A DNA stretch of 64,000 nt, taken from the NCBI RefSeq assembly GCF_007362775.1, contig NZ_CP041692.1:620001-684000 (forward strand). The letters run 5' to 3'. Of this stretch, positions 51,889 through 61,385 are shown one piece after another; within the stretch, counting starts at the first letter, position 1, and every line of letters begins with the position of its first letter. The notes under the pieces were generated by a model. That model worked only from the letters and a program-made list of their open reading frames with translations, did not search any database and was not told the origin of the DNA. The stretch is from Microlunatus elymi. Its GTDB lineage: Bacteria; Actinomycetota; Actinomycetes; Propionibacteriales; Propionibacteriaceae. Position numbers and translations under genes: made by a program.

Positions 51889-52718
51889 CGCTGCCCCCAC
51901 GACTGCCTCGCCTTCAATGACGTCATCGACAAAAATGATTGCACAACGGCCGACCGACCGCGAGCAAGTGCCTTCACAACAGCATCATGGCTCATTTCAC
52001 CAGGCGCTCCCCGTGCGGTGATCTGGAGCACAATAAGAGGCGATGCATTCGGCGGAGCACGGTCAAAAGCCGGCTGCACCGAAACGTGCAAGCGCCATGG
52101 CGGGATGTCGTCAATCGGGGGCAGCCGGAACTGGGCCTGCCAAGTGTTCTGCTCAAGTTGGCCGCCGGGAAATTCCGGCGCACCCATCCACGAAAAGACC
52201 CCCGCCCACGACGAGTGATCTTCCCAAACCCCTTCAATCGGTCGAATGTGATTAATGTAGGTAATCTCACATTGGTCCGGACGAAGGTCCTCACCAATAG
52301 ATCCCGCCCAATTTTGGAACTGAGCCCATCGGTGACTGAAAGATTCGCGGCGAGCCGGCCATCGGTCGTAGGTCGAAGTTGAACCATCGGGCCTGGCGCT
52401 TCGCCAATTTACCGCGAACCAATTATGTTGAACCTGAATCAACTCTTCGCGCGAATTACTTGTGAACCACAACCGTGGCATGGGAGGAGCGCTCGCAATC
52501 CCGAAACTAAATTCCGGAGGTCTGTAATTGCTCTCAAAACTCTCAACTGGTGCTTCGAATGGAGGCTGGACATTGACTGCCTCGAAGTCCGGCCTAAGTG
52601 TCGAGCGCCAGAAATCACCAAGGCTCAACGCAGCAACGTCGGACAGGCCGCCGAACCTCACCGATGCTACGACCTCGACGATTGGTGGCTGCGTGAAGGT
52701 GACGATGACGTCGTCAGT
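51885..52718 (-). CDS. TIGR04255-family protein, first gene of the cassette
   Basis: About 277 residues beginning MTDDVIVTFTQPPIVEVVAS. This opening, with PPIVEVV and a following VRF, matches the TIGR04255 family as I know it (consensus like PLVEVVFELRF). The rest fits the family's length: ERFAxx-type WAQFQNWAGSIGEDLRPDQC and a C-terminal SHDAVVKALARGRSAVV. The function is unknown; members are often found in variable genomic regions. A 133-bp gap upstream, toward the gene at 52852, could hold its promoter. Confidence 0.7.
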   Translation of the reverse strand, partial: TDDVIVTFTQPPIVEVVASVRFGGLSDVAALSLGDFWRSTLRPDFEAVNVQPPFEAPVESFESNYRPPEFSFGIASAPPMPRLWFTSNSREELIQVQHNWFAVNWRSARPDGSTSTYDRWPARRESFSHRWAQFQNWAGSIGEDLRPDQCEITYINHIRPIEGVWEDHSSWAGVFSWMGAPEFPGGQLEQNTWQAQFRLPPIDDIPPWRLHVSVQPAFDRAPPNASPLIVLQITARGAPGEMSHDAVVKALARGRSAVVQSFLSMTSLKARQSWGQR

Positions 52719-52851
52719 CATGGGGACCGGCACGCCTCCAAACATACTGGACCGGGCCAACCGTGGCTCCGGCCGTGGGAAGGGTGTTTCCTCAAGTTTC
52801 GGATCGGGCTTCCCGGTCTACGGAGACGTTGAAGCCAACGGCATGACTGGT

Positions 52852-53229
52852 TCAGTGACCCTGGCGAGCGGGTCGCTCCTCCAGCCAGACATACCGAGCT
52901 GGCCAGCACACCGCTTTGCCCGGCCGCTCGGATCGTCGCGCCGCGGGTTGGTTGAGCCAATCCCACCATTGGTCTTCTCCGATGAGGTGGACGTACCAGC
53001 CTCCGGCGTCTTGGAAGACTTCGGAGGCGATACGGAGGTCGAAGGTGGGACCGTTGGAGTTCCGGGTGGCGGCGCGGCGTCCGAAAACGTTGGGCACGTC
53101 CGTGACGTTGGCCCAGGTGATCGGTGGTGGCGGTCCGAATTCGACGAACTCGACGGGACCGTTGACGTCGACGAGACGGCCGTTCTCGTCGAAGGCGAGG
53201 TCTTCCCAGCGGCTTGGCCGTTCGGTCAT
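52852..53229 (-). CDS. Hypothetical protein at the end of the transfer operon
   Basis: 125 residues starting MTERPSRWEDLAF, overlapping the peptidase stop (ATGA). It is acidic and Trp-rich (GGWYVHLIGEDQWWDWLNQP). No family is recognised. The coupling makes it the last gene of the secretion-like operon; in related conjugative clusters small soluble proteins occupy this place. Confidence 0.65.
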   Translation of the reverse strand: MTERPSRWEDLAFDENGRLVDVNGPVEFVEFGPPPPITWANVTDVPNVFGRRAATRNSNGPTFDLRIASEVFQDAGGWYVHLIGEDQWWDWLNQPAARRSERPGKAVCWPARYVWLEERPARQGH

Positions 53230-54731
53230 GGTTTGACTCCTCGCGTGGTGAGCCATTGGTCGGGGTCGACCGGCGTGCCTGCTACTCGGATCTCGAGGTG
53301 GACATGTGGTCCGGTGGTGTTACCGGTGGCGCCGACCCGGCCGATGGTTTGGCCTGCGGTCACGGTGTCGCCTTCTTTGACTGTGATGGCGGATTGGTGT
53401 GCGTACCAGGTTTGCACACCGCCGGCGTCCTGCACCTTGGTCAGGTTTCCGTAGGCGCCGCCCCAGCCGGTCCAGACCACTATGCCGCTCAGGGTGGCGT
53501 GGATGGGTGTGCTGGTGGCGGCAGCGAAGTCGAGGCCGGTGTGACAGTTCGCCCAGTGCGATGAGCATTGGCCGAACGTGGCGCTGATCGTGTAGTGGTC
53601 GACCGGGAGCACCGGCGTACCGGAGTTCGTGGTCGAAGTCTGGCCGGCTTGGTTGCCGTAGACGGAGATGTGGACGTGGTCGCGGTGGGCGGCGGTGTCG
53701 TCGGGTCCGCTGTAGCAGCTGGCGTTGGGGCCGGCGCAGGCTCGCCAGCCTTCTTTCGCACGCGCGACGTTCCAGATGTGTGCGTTCCAGATGACGTACT
53801 TGACGCCGAGCCGCTGGCGGTTGGCGACGGCCCAGTCGGCGACGGTCTTGCCGAGCTTCCGTCCGATGTCGGTGTGGCAGTTGGGGATCATGGCGTCGAT
53901 GGCGCGGCCTTCTTGGTGGTCGCGGTCGACGTTGCTGGGGCGGTCGCCGATGCCGCCGAGGCTGGTGACTTGTGGCCAATGCTGTTTTGTGCAGCGCAGC
54001 ACGCGTAGTGCGTCGGGGGTGAGGCCGGCTTCGACCGGCATGCCGGTGGTGGGGCAGGATTGGGCGGCCCCGGTTCCGCACATCGCCGAGCCAGCCATGA
54101 TCTGGGCTTGAGCGGTGCCGGGTTCGGCATGGGATTGGAACGTGGCGACCAGGCCGGCGGCAGTCTTCTCGAATTTGGTGTAGGCGTCTGGGAAGGCCGA
54201 GCGTTGCACGGCTTGCGCCGCAGCAGTTACCGACATCAGTTCCCAGCCGCGGGTCTTCTTTAGTGCTTGGAAGAACAGTCGTGCCGACTGTTTGGGATCG
54301 GCCCGATCGGTGTAGCTGCCCCAGCCGGCGCGCTGTTGGAAGAGCCCGACGGAGTCGCGGTCGCCGCCGGGCAGGTTCTTCAGCGAGGATTCTTGCAGCG
54401 CGGTGGCGATTCCAATGACCGCGGCCTGCCCGGGCAGGGACATCGAGCGGGCGACGGTCCAGATGATTCGGGCGTTCGTGACCTGTTCGCCGGTGAGTGC
54501 CGAGGCCGATGTGTGGTTGTCATCGCTCGTCTCGCTGCTGGTGGTGCAGGTGCCGGCATCGGTGGTTTGCTGCTGGTTGTGGTGGCTGACGCTGGCGGCG
54601 AGTTAGGTGGTCAGGATCCAGGGGCCGAAGGTGAGCGAGAGCACCGCGAGCATGGCCGCGAGGATCGAGCCGACGACCAGATAGCGCACCGCCTTGGAGC
54701 GGGCGAGGGTGAGGCCGATCTGGATGGCCAT
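53226..54731 (-). pseudogene. M23 peptidase/transglycosylase of the transfer apparatus, interrupted by an in-frame TAA
   Basis: The ATG at 54731 (or GTG at 54752) opens a 42-codon frame with a membrane anchor (VVGSILAAMLAVLSLTFGPW) that stops at TAA (54603-54605). The same frame continues beyond the stop without a shift: a polar linker, then a lysozyme-like part (AAVIGIATALQESSLKNL; VGLFQQR), a middle domain and an M23 domain (HTGLDFAAATSTPI; GPHVHLEIRVAG). The next in-frame start is the ATG at 54443, which would give a 405-residue soluble protein without its anchor. A point mutation or a base-call error is the simplest explanation. Confidence 0.75.
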
Positions 54732-54756
54732 CTGGGCCGTTATCGGATCCACGGGC

Positions 54757-55329
54757 TTAGGCCTGTTCGACCGAGGTGGCGACCCAGCCGTGTTCGGCCT
54801 GCGGATCCGCCGCGAGGTAGATGCGGATCGCCGTGCCGTCGGTGAGCCGTTGGGTGTATTCGGCGCTGTAGGTGGAGACGTGCTCCAGCACCGGGGGACC
54901 AGCCGGCTTAGCGTCCGGAACGTTCTCCCTCGCCGTCATCATCAGCTGCTCGGCCAAGCCAGGCACCGCGGTACCCTGCAACGCTTGCTTGCGCGCGTCG
55001 GTGTCTGGTTCGAGCCAGGCCGCGACGAAATCTGAGGCCGCCGATTGGGATCCCGCAGGCGCACTTGTCGCTTTGGCGTCGTCTGATCCCGGCGGCGTCG
55101 AAGACCCGGGCACTGCGGACGAGCGAATCCCGGACGGTGTCGAAGCCGCGGGCACCGGGTCGTCGACGGCCGAGCTGGTGCGGTTGTTCGCGTGCAGCAT
55201 CCACACCGTGAGCAGCGCCGCCATCGCGAGCACGCCGGCCAGAAGCAGGATCATCGGCCGACTCACCCGTGCACGAGAGGTGCGGTGTTGGTCGCCGAGG
55301 TCGTAGGTCAGCTGGTCACGGCGTCGCAT
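54757..55329 (-). CDS. VirB8/TcpC-like transfer protein
   Basis: 190 residues. A cytoplasmic basic N-terminus (MRRRDQLTYDLGDQHRTSRA) is followed by one membrane segment (PMILLLAGVLAMAALLTVWM), a low-complexity Pro/Ser/Ala linker and an outside domain of about 90 residues (ASDFVAAWLEPDTDARKQAL; AIRIYLAADPQAEHGW) that looks like the NTF2-like fold of VirB8/TcpC proteins. It overlaps the VirB6-like gene by 14 bp. It would be a periplasm-side scaffold of the channel. Confidence 0.65.
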   Translation of the reverse strand: MRRRDQLTYDLGDQHRTSRARVSRPMILLLAGVLAMAALLTVWMLHANNRTSSAVDDPVPAASTPSGIRSSAVPGSSTPPGSDDAKATSAPAGSQSAASDFVAAWLEPDTDARKQALQGTAVPGLAEQLMMTARENVPDAKPAGPPVLEHVSTYSAEYTQRLTDGTAIRIYLAADPQAEHGWVATSVEQA

Positions 55330-57373
55330 GACCGGCTCCGGAGTGGTAGGTGACGTGTTCGTGTTCGCTGCCGTCCTGGGCAAGTTCGAGGTCGCCCATC
55401 GGGATGTACGTCTCCCGCGATCGACCATCGTCGGATTCGGACCGTCGGTACAGCGGAGCCTCGTCGTCGGCCACGAGAACACCGGTCGGATAGACCACCT
55501 GCTGGCCATCACCCTCGGGGGTCCCAGGTCGAGGTCGATCGCCGAACGCCTCGGTCGTGCCGACATCGCTCGCTGAGTCGCTGCGGGCGCTTTCAGGTTC
55601 TTCCTGGGGTGAGGTTGTGTTCACGACTTCGGTGTGGTCAGTCGCAGGCGAGCTGCCTGCGGCAATCGCGAGAACGGGCATGCGCGTTGCGGTGGGGCGT
55701 GACGGCGCTGCTGGCAGTTCGCCTGCCCGCGGTCCGGCTACGACGCCGGGCCAGACGGGGTCTTGGCTCCCGTTTGGTTGGGATCGTTGCGTGGGTTCGC
55801 TTTGCACGACCCGGATGCTGGCCGTCTGGTCGGCCGACTGCCATTGCGGCGCGGGCAGTGCGGGCAGTGATTCCTGCGCATCGGGCGAGGGTCGAACCGT
55901 GGTCGTCTTCTTCGTCTGGGTCGAGCATCCATCCTCGCCGTCGTCGTGTTGGCCGTCTTCGGCGCCGGCGCGGGCTCCCAAGTAGCTCGCGATGCCGGAG
56001 ACGAGGGTGCGGATGTAGGAGCGGTTAGGGTCCATGCCCGGGACGATGGTTTTGAAGCTGCGCACCGGATGGGTGAGCACGATCCCGACGATGGTGGCCA
56101 CGACGATCCAGAACAGTTTCGGCGCCCCGCCCAGATCGTCATTGGTTTCGATCGCCGCCAGCACCATTGTCATCACACCGCCGGCGATGACGAACTTGGC
56201 CACCGCGAGCAGCGCGGCGGTGAACAGATCCCACACCCGCGCGAGGGCGAACGTGTGGGTGGGCAGGATCCCGACGACCGCGGCCAGCGGTGCGGCCAGG
56301 GCGAGGCCTTGCATCATCAACCGGGCGACCAGGACCATGATCATCGACACGATCACGAAGAACGACATGCACAGCGCGAGCACCATCCCGAACAGGGCGG
56401 GTCCGGTCCGTTCACCTCTGCCGGTGAAGGTTTCGTAGGCGGCTTCGTCGCGGTCTTCGAGTTCGTTGGCGATCTTCTTGAATTCGTCGGCTTTGGCATC
56501 GTCGATGTCGTCTTTGGCATCGGGGTCGGCCTGGATCCGTTTGATGTCGGACCAGGAGTAGTGCGTGGACGCCATCAGCCGTGGCCCGAGGTCTTTGGCG
56601 ACTTGGGAGTCGGGGTCGCCGAAGTTCCCGGCCAGCCAGGTCCGATAGGCGCTTTCTCGGTTGATCGCATCCGATGAGGAGTGTGGGAACTGGGAGCCTG
56701 CGGCGTCGGCCACGGTCACGACGGCCTTGTCAGCGGTTCTGGAGGCGATGGTGGGGTAGGCGAGGGCGAACACGGCCAGGCTGATCGCGCCGGTGACGAT
56801 CATCAGGGTGCGCAGGGTGTCGGAGTAGCTGGCCCGTTTCGCGCGAACGCCGATGATCACCCCGACCCCGAGCAGGGCCAGCGGCAGCCAGACGGCCAGG
56901 ACGGGGGTGCGGAGTTTGTCGGCGATGCCGGTGATCACGGTGGTGAGCCAGGCCAGCGACGAGGTACGGGCCATCTGCTCCAACGAGGCGACCCCGGCCG
57001 GGACCATGCCGACGAAGGAGAGGACGACGTTGCCGGATTTGGTGTTGGTGACCGCGACCGGGTCGCGGAGGAAGTCGTTTCCGCAGCCCAGGTCGTAGTT
57101 GGCCCATTGCCAGTTGTAGCCGTACACGTCCCCGATCGGCACCGACGTGTCGGCAAACGGATCCGGCGCCTGATCCGGGATGTCCTTCGGCCTGCTGGTC
57201 AACAATCCCGGCAGCCCCGACTTGGGCTCGATCGGCGCCGGCGCATCCTTACAAATATCCGCCGCCGCCGGCCGAGTTTCGACTGTCAGCACCGCAGCCG
57301 CCAAGATCAACAACACGGTGATCCGGACAATCCAGCGATGCCGGCCAGCGTGAGTGGCAAGTGCCGCCCTCAT
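55316..57373 (-). CDS. VirB6/TrbL-like polytopic channel protein
   Basis: 685 residues. After a signal-like segment (ITVLLILAAAVLTVETRPAAA) come an extracellular loop and about seven membrane segments between residues 140 and 470 (for example VLAVWLPLALLGVGVIIGVR and MVLALCMSFFVIVSMIMVLV). A long polar tail with Pro/Ser-rich, acidic sequence follows. Length and layout are those of TrbL/VirB6-type proteins in actinobacterial conjugation clusters. It overlaps the VirB4 gene as ATGA. Confidence 0.75.
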   Translation of the reverse strand: MRAALATHAGRHRWIVRITVLLILAAAVLTVETRPAAADICKDAPAPIEPKSGLPGLLTSRPKDIPDQAPDPFADTSVPIGDVYGYNWQWANYDLGCGNDFLRDPVAVTNTKSGNVVLSFVGMVPAGVASLEQMARTSSLAWLTTVITGIADKLRTPVLAVWLPLALLGVGVIIGVRAKRASYSDTLRTLMIVTGAISLAVFALAYPTIASRTADKAVVTVADAAGSQFPHSSSDAINRESAYRTWLAGNFGDPDSQVAKDLGPRLMASTHYSWSDIKRIQADPDAKDDIDDAKADEFKKIANELEDRDEAAYETFTGRGERTGPALFGMVLALCMSFFVIVSMIMVLVARLMMQGLALAAPLAAVVGILPTHTFALARVWDLFTAALLAVAKFVIAGGVMTMVLAAIETNDDLGGAPKLFWIVVATIVGIVLTHPVRSFKTIVPGMDPNRSYIRTLVSGIASYLGARAGAEDGQHDDGEDGCSTQTKKTTTVRPSPDAQESLPALPAPQWQSADQTASIRVVQSEPTQRSQPNGSQDPVWPGVVAGPRAGELPAAPSRPTATRMPVLAIAAGSSPATDHTEVVNTTSPQEEPESARSDSASDVGTTEAFGDRPRPGTPEGDGQQVVYPTGVLVADDEAPLYRRSESDDGRSRETYIPMGDLELAQDGSEHEHVTYHSGAGHATP

Positions 57374-60168
57374 GCCGCCACCTCCACGGTGTCCTCGATC
57401 GGGATGTGGGGCACGTACTCGAACAGGTCCGGGTCGATGAACGGAGTCGGCTGCGGCTCCACCGGACCGATCCCACGAACTCGACCAGGTGTCGTCTGCA
57501 ACGCCGCCCGCAACGCGGGATGCCAGTCCAGATCGATCCGAATCTTGCCCAACCGGCCGAGCGGGTCCAGCCAGACGAATTCGCCGGTCTCGGCCGTGGT
57601 TTCACCCTCACGGGGCTTCGGGGACAGGGCTTGGATGACCGGGGCGTAATCCTCCGGGCACTGGATCAGCTTGCACGCCTCGACCGCGGTCGCATCCTTC
57701 GTCAACCGGCCCACGAACGCCGACCCCATCAGCGCGTCCATCCGGCCGATCGACAGATGATCGGCAGGGTGCTGACTGGCCGCGCCGATCGCGGTGTTCC
57801 ACTTCCGCGAATCCCGCGACAACCTCACGAAGAAAGCCCGTCCGGATCCCCACTGGCCCATCAGATGGTTCTCATCCAGGAACACGTTCTTGCGGACATC
57901 CCTCGGGCGGCCGTAGATGAACTTGGAGGCGAAGAACGCCGCCAAATGCAACAAGGGTTGGGTGTAGCGCTCTTCCGATCCCCAGAACTCCCGCTCCACC
58001 GATTCCGGTGGCGGCGCCAGGCCGGGCATGGTGACCACGACGAGGGTTTTGTCTTCGATTTGTTCGTCGTCGATCGGGGCCCGGTGGGGCGGCATGATCA
58101 ACTCACCCAGCGGGAACTCCGAGGCCGCGCGGAGTTCCTCCACCAACTGGTGGGCCAGGTCCTTCGACGCCTCATTGGCGGTGTCGGCGAGCTGCTCGAG
58201 TTCTTCGATGATCCAGCGCGGATTGGTCCGGGTGTCGCGCAGTCCGCGTTTCTTCACCCGTTCGGCCACCTTGCGCAGCGCATCGCGCAGCATCACATCG
58301 GTGCCCGGATGGCGCAGGGTCGAGGACGGGAGCCACATCCGCAGCACGTCGAACATCAACTGCTGCCGCTCGGCCACCGCCCGCCGGACCGCCCGTTCGA
58401 ACTCGACCTCATTCAGCCCGCCGGCATCGTTGGTGAAGGCGTCGCGGCTCGGTTCGGGCACCAGCTGATACGGCGACAACGTCCCCGCCCGGGAGGCGGT
58501 CAGATCCAGCACCCGCGAGAACGGCGCCAACTCCGGCAACTCACACAACCGGGCGAGCGGTCCAGACGGGTCGAAGATGATCGTCGGCTGCCCTGCCCGA
58601 ACGGCGTTGTAGGCCAGGGTGCCGATCAGCACACTCTTTCCGCCGCCCGGCTCAGCGACGATCGGGAACAGACCGGGTGTTTGCAGCACCTCCGGGCCGT
58701 AGTGCATGTCGAACCGGGATGCCCGTCTGGCCGAGCCGATCCCGTACCCCAGATACGGGCCGGTCGGGGTGCCGAGGGCGCTGTCGACGTTCGGCAACGC
58801 GGAGGCGAGATAGCGGACCGGCATCCGGCGTTCGTAGCCGTGGGCGGCTCTTGGTTCGCCGGGGATGAATTCGCGCAGGGCGCGGGCCTGGCCGCGGGCA
58901 TGATGCAGCGGCATGTTCAACCGCTCCCCATACAGATCGACCACGTCGCGGGCCCGTTTCAACGCCTCATCCTCGCTGGCCCCGTACACGGCAAGCCGGA
59001 CCGTCCCGAGGAAGCGTGCGGCGGTTCGGGAGTCGCCCTCGGTGACCTCGTCCAGGTTCCCGGCCGCGGCCCGGATCGCCCGACCCACCGACGGAGGCGG
59101 CGCCATCCGATGTTCGTCGTAGTGGGCGGCGATGCCGGAGGCACGGTTTTGTTCGAACTCGATCGCCTTCGACAAAGTCTTCGCCGACAGGAGAGTGCCC
59201 GACAGTGACCACTCGACCGGGAAGCCGAGGCGGTTCGAGGCGACCATCCAAGGATCCTTCCCGTCGTCGGGCCAGGTCCGATCCGGCATCACCCCCATCG
59301 TCAACACCGCCGCCGACCGCGCGACTTGAGCACCACGGATCTCGGAGATCACCTGCACCGACGACCCGTACGGCTCACACAGCCAGGCCCGGCGTTCAGT
59401 GAACTCGGCCAGATCCCCGACATCCCAGCGTTCACCACCCACACCGGCGTGGACCGGTGCCGGGATGCCCATCGACAGGGAGCGGTGCATCAGGAACGCC
59501 ATTTCTCGGCCGGTGGCGCGGCGGCCGTCGAAACCGGGGCCGGAGACGATCTTCTCGATCTGCAGAATCTGCTCGATGATCCCCATGGCTTCCCGCGACG
59601 GCGACGGCGCACCCTCCACCAGCTCCTCCCGCACCACCAGCTTCGGCGTCGGCGCCACCCACACCCCCAGCGCGGTGACCTTCTGGTCCAGGCCGGTCGA
59701 TTGCAGCCGGCGTTGCGCATGCCCGAGGTAGTCGTCCCACGATTCGCCGCCCTCGACCTGCGGCAACGGATCCGGGGTCTGCTCATCCAAGCTGCGGGCA
59801 TACTCAAACGACGGATACGGCCGGGTCGACAACCTGAGCCGGATCGGCCGACCCTCCGGACGCGAAGCCGCCAACTGGCCGTACCGGAAGGCTTGTTGAT
59901 CCCACAGGCGGCGCCGTTCGTCCAGGGTGCGGAAGTCCCACGCCTGCCCTTCCAACATGAACCAGACGAACACGCCGCCGCGCGTGAACTGCAGCGGTCC
60001 GGCGATTTCCCGTGTCGCCAACGGGAACGTCACCTCCCGGCGGGCCATCAGCTGGCGATGTAGCCAGCCCTGCGTGGCCCGGCCCGGATGCACCTCACGG
60101 GCCCCGCTGGCCGGCCGCTCATCCTGCTGTTGTTGATCTTGCTCAACAACGCGACGTTTGAAGATCAT
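57370..60168 (-). CDS. VirB4-like ATPase (SCO6880 type)
   Basis: 932 residues. The N-terminal half is the long domain typical of SCO6880-type ATPases. The ATPase half has Walker A FPIVAEPGGGKSVLIG around residue 510, EDKTLVVVTMPGLAPP and KNVFLDENHLMGQWGSG with the Walker B acid. It powers assembly or substrate transfer in the secretion channel. It overlaps the PrgI gene as ATGA. The extreme N-terminus (EQDQQQQDERPAS) is disordered. Confidence 0.88.
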   Translation of the reverse strand: MIFKRRVVEQDQQQQDERPASGAREVHPGRATQGWLHRQLMARREVTFPLATREIAGPLQFTRGGVFVWFMLEGQAWDFRTLDERRRLWDQQAFRYGQLAASRPEGRPIRLRLSTRPYPSFEYARSLDEQTPDPLPQVEGGESWDDYLGHAQRRLQSTGLDQKVTALGVWVAPTPKLVVREELVEGAPSPSREAMGIIEQILQIEKIVSGPGFDGRRATGREMAFLMHRSLSMGIPAPVHAGVGGERWDVGDLAEFTERRAWLCEPYGSSVQVISEIRGAQVARSAAVLTMGVMPDRTWPDDGKDPWMVASNRLGFPVEWSLSGTLLSAKTLSKAIEFEQNRASGIAAHYDEHRMAPPPSVGRAIRAAAGNLDEVTEGDSRTAARFLGTVRLAVYGASEDEALKRARDVVDLYGERLNMPLHHARGQARALREFIPGEPRAAHGYERRMPVRYLASALPNVDSALGTPTGPYLGYGIGSARRASRFDMHYGPEVLQTPGLFPIVAEPGGGKSVLIGTLAYNAVRAGQPTIIFDPSGPLARLCELPELAPFSRVLDLTASRAGTLSPYQLVPEPSRDAFTNDAGGLNEVEFERAVRRAVAERQQLMFDVLRMWLPSSTLRHPGTDVMLRDALRKVAERVKKRGLRDTRTNPRWIIEELEQLADTANEASKDLAHQLVEELRAASEFPLGELIMPPHRAPIDDEQIEDKTLVVVTMPGLAPPPESVEREFWGSEERYTQPLLHLAAFFASKFIYGRPRDVRKNVFLDENHLMGQWGSGRAFFVRLSRDSRKWNTAIGAASQHPADHLSIGRMDALMGSAFVGRLTKDATAVEACKLIQCPEDYAPVIQALSPKPREGETTAETGEFVWLDPLGRLGKIRIDLDWHPALRAALQTTPGRVRGIGPVEPQPTPFIDPDLFEYVPHIPIEDTVEVAA

Positions 60169-60620
60169 CTCTGCTCCTCATCCGATTCCGGCCAGGCGCC
60201 GTCGAGCAGCGCATCGGTGTTCGGGTGCAACTCGCCCACCCTCGGCCACGGCATCTGCCACCGGGTGGACTTCTCGGCTGGCATCCGGGAGCCGTGGCCC
60301 CACTCCTGGCGCAGGGTGGTGATCTTGAACCGCAACGGTTCATCGAAACTCACCCCGCGCATCAGCCGCACCGCCACCCACACCCCGGCCGGGCCGCCGT
60401 AGATCAGGCCGAACCACCAGGTGAACCACGGCGGATGCCCCAACACCAGCAGGCCGCCGGCGGCGACGATCCCGGTGACCAACAGGACGCCGACCGGGAT
60501 CATCAACAACGTCACCGCCCACTGGACATAGGTCCACTCAAACGGCAACGTCGCACCCTTCGGGCCCAGCCAGACCGCCCGCAGTTTCCGCGGACCGTCA
60601 TCAGTACGCAACTCCGGCAT
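60165..60620 (-). CDS. PrgI-family membrane protein
   Basis: 151 residues with two closely spaced membrane segments (YVQWAVTLLMIPVGVLLVTG and PPWFTWWFGLIYGGPAGVWV), the second followed by a charged region. PrgI proteins replace VirB3 in Gram-positive type IV systems and stand directly before VirB4, as here. It overlaps the VirB4 gene by 4 bp and lies 16 bp after the pilin-like gene. Confidence 0.78.
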   Translation of the reverse strand: MPELRTDDGPRKLRAVWLGPKGATLPFEWTYVQWAVTLLMIPVGVLLVTGIVAAGGLLVLGHPPWFTWWFGLIYGGPAGVWVAVRLMRGVSFDEPLRFKITTLRQEWGHGSRMPAEKSTRWQMPWPRVGELHPNTDALLDGAWPESDEEQR

Positions 60621-60636
60621 GGTCGATCACCGCAGA

Positions 60637-60864
60637 TCAGCTGATGCCCAGCGCGTTCAGGACCTTGCCGCCGAACGCGGCCACCCCGACAGCGCCCAGG
60701 CCGATCGCCACGATCACGATCGACACCATCGTGTTGAACCCGACCCGGGCAGTCTCCGAATACTGAGCCCGCTTCGCACCAGCCGCGATTGCGATACCGA
60801 CCGCGATCACGACCAAGCCGAACACCGCCAACAGCAGGGTCTGGATCTTGCCCTCATCAAACAT
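60637..60864 (-). CDS. VirB2-like small membrane protein
   Basis: 75 residues, with GGAGG 9 nt before the ATG. Two hydrophobic segments (TLLLAVFGLVVIAVGIAIAA and VSIVIVAIGLGAVGVAAFGG) are separated by a short basic loop, the layout of VirB2/TrbC-like pilins. It is the first gene of the operon that runs to 52852, so the operon's promoter should lie in the region upstream. Confidence 0.7.
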   Translation of the reverse strand: MFDEGKIQTLLLAVFGLVVIAVGIAIAAGAKRAQYSETARVGFNTMVSIVIVAIGLGAVGVAAFGGKVLNALGIS

Positions 60865-61259
60865 GACGAACTACCTCCAGGGGAGAGAAGGGAGCCGTAG
60901 CCAACTGGCATACGACGGACACGCCAGACAAAGCGCGTCGAACCAAGGGAGAAATCGCCCACGGCCCAGAACGAGCGCGGCCACAAGGCACCCGCCAACT
61001 GCCCCCGAATCGGATGCCACACGATGACGACCGAGCACCTCGAAGAAGCGCACGCCACCCACGGACCGGGCAACCGCCACAGCCGGGTGGGAGCTCACGC
61101 ACGCCTCCGGGTGAAAGGAACGTCCGAAACGTTGCTCCCGACGCTTCCACCGATCTCAGCCGGGACTCAGCTGCGACACACCGGCGATTCCGGACTGTCA
61201 GCGGCACTTCACCCGGTGGTCGTAAGGCCCCGTACGAGAGGAGAACGGGCTCGGGCTTC
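60865..61259. other. Non-coding right margin of element 2
   Basis: About 400 bp before the right arm repeats, with no credible gene on either strand. Several open frames cross it but lack ribosome sites and run through the attachment site. AACGT-CCGA-AACGTT (61121-61136) is a small imperfect palindrome. It should hold the transfer operon promoter and part of the attachment region. Confidence 0.55.
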
Positions 61260-61278
61260 GGGAGCCGATCTGGGAGCC
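61260..61278. repeat. Paired 7-bp repeat, putative integrase arm sites (right, element 2)
   Basis: GGGAGCC at 61260-61266 and 61272-61278, period 12 bp, 107 bp before the right core. The counterpart is at 32103-32121. Confidence 0.6.
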
Positions 61279-61385
61279 AGCCCGACCAACCTTCATGACA
61301 CGAGACCGGATCGCCCGGGACAATGTCCCTCACGAGCAAGTACGCAAATGTCCGGTTGGATCCACGACAAACGGCTGAACGAGAC

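Noticed and set aside
57361-59208. Plus-strand 615-codon frame opposite the VirB4 gene
   Set aside because: Antisense shadow; the minus-strand frame has Walker motifs and couples to its neighbours.
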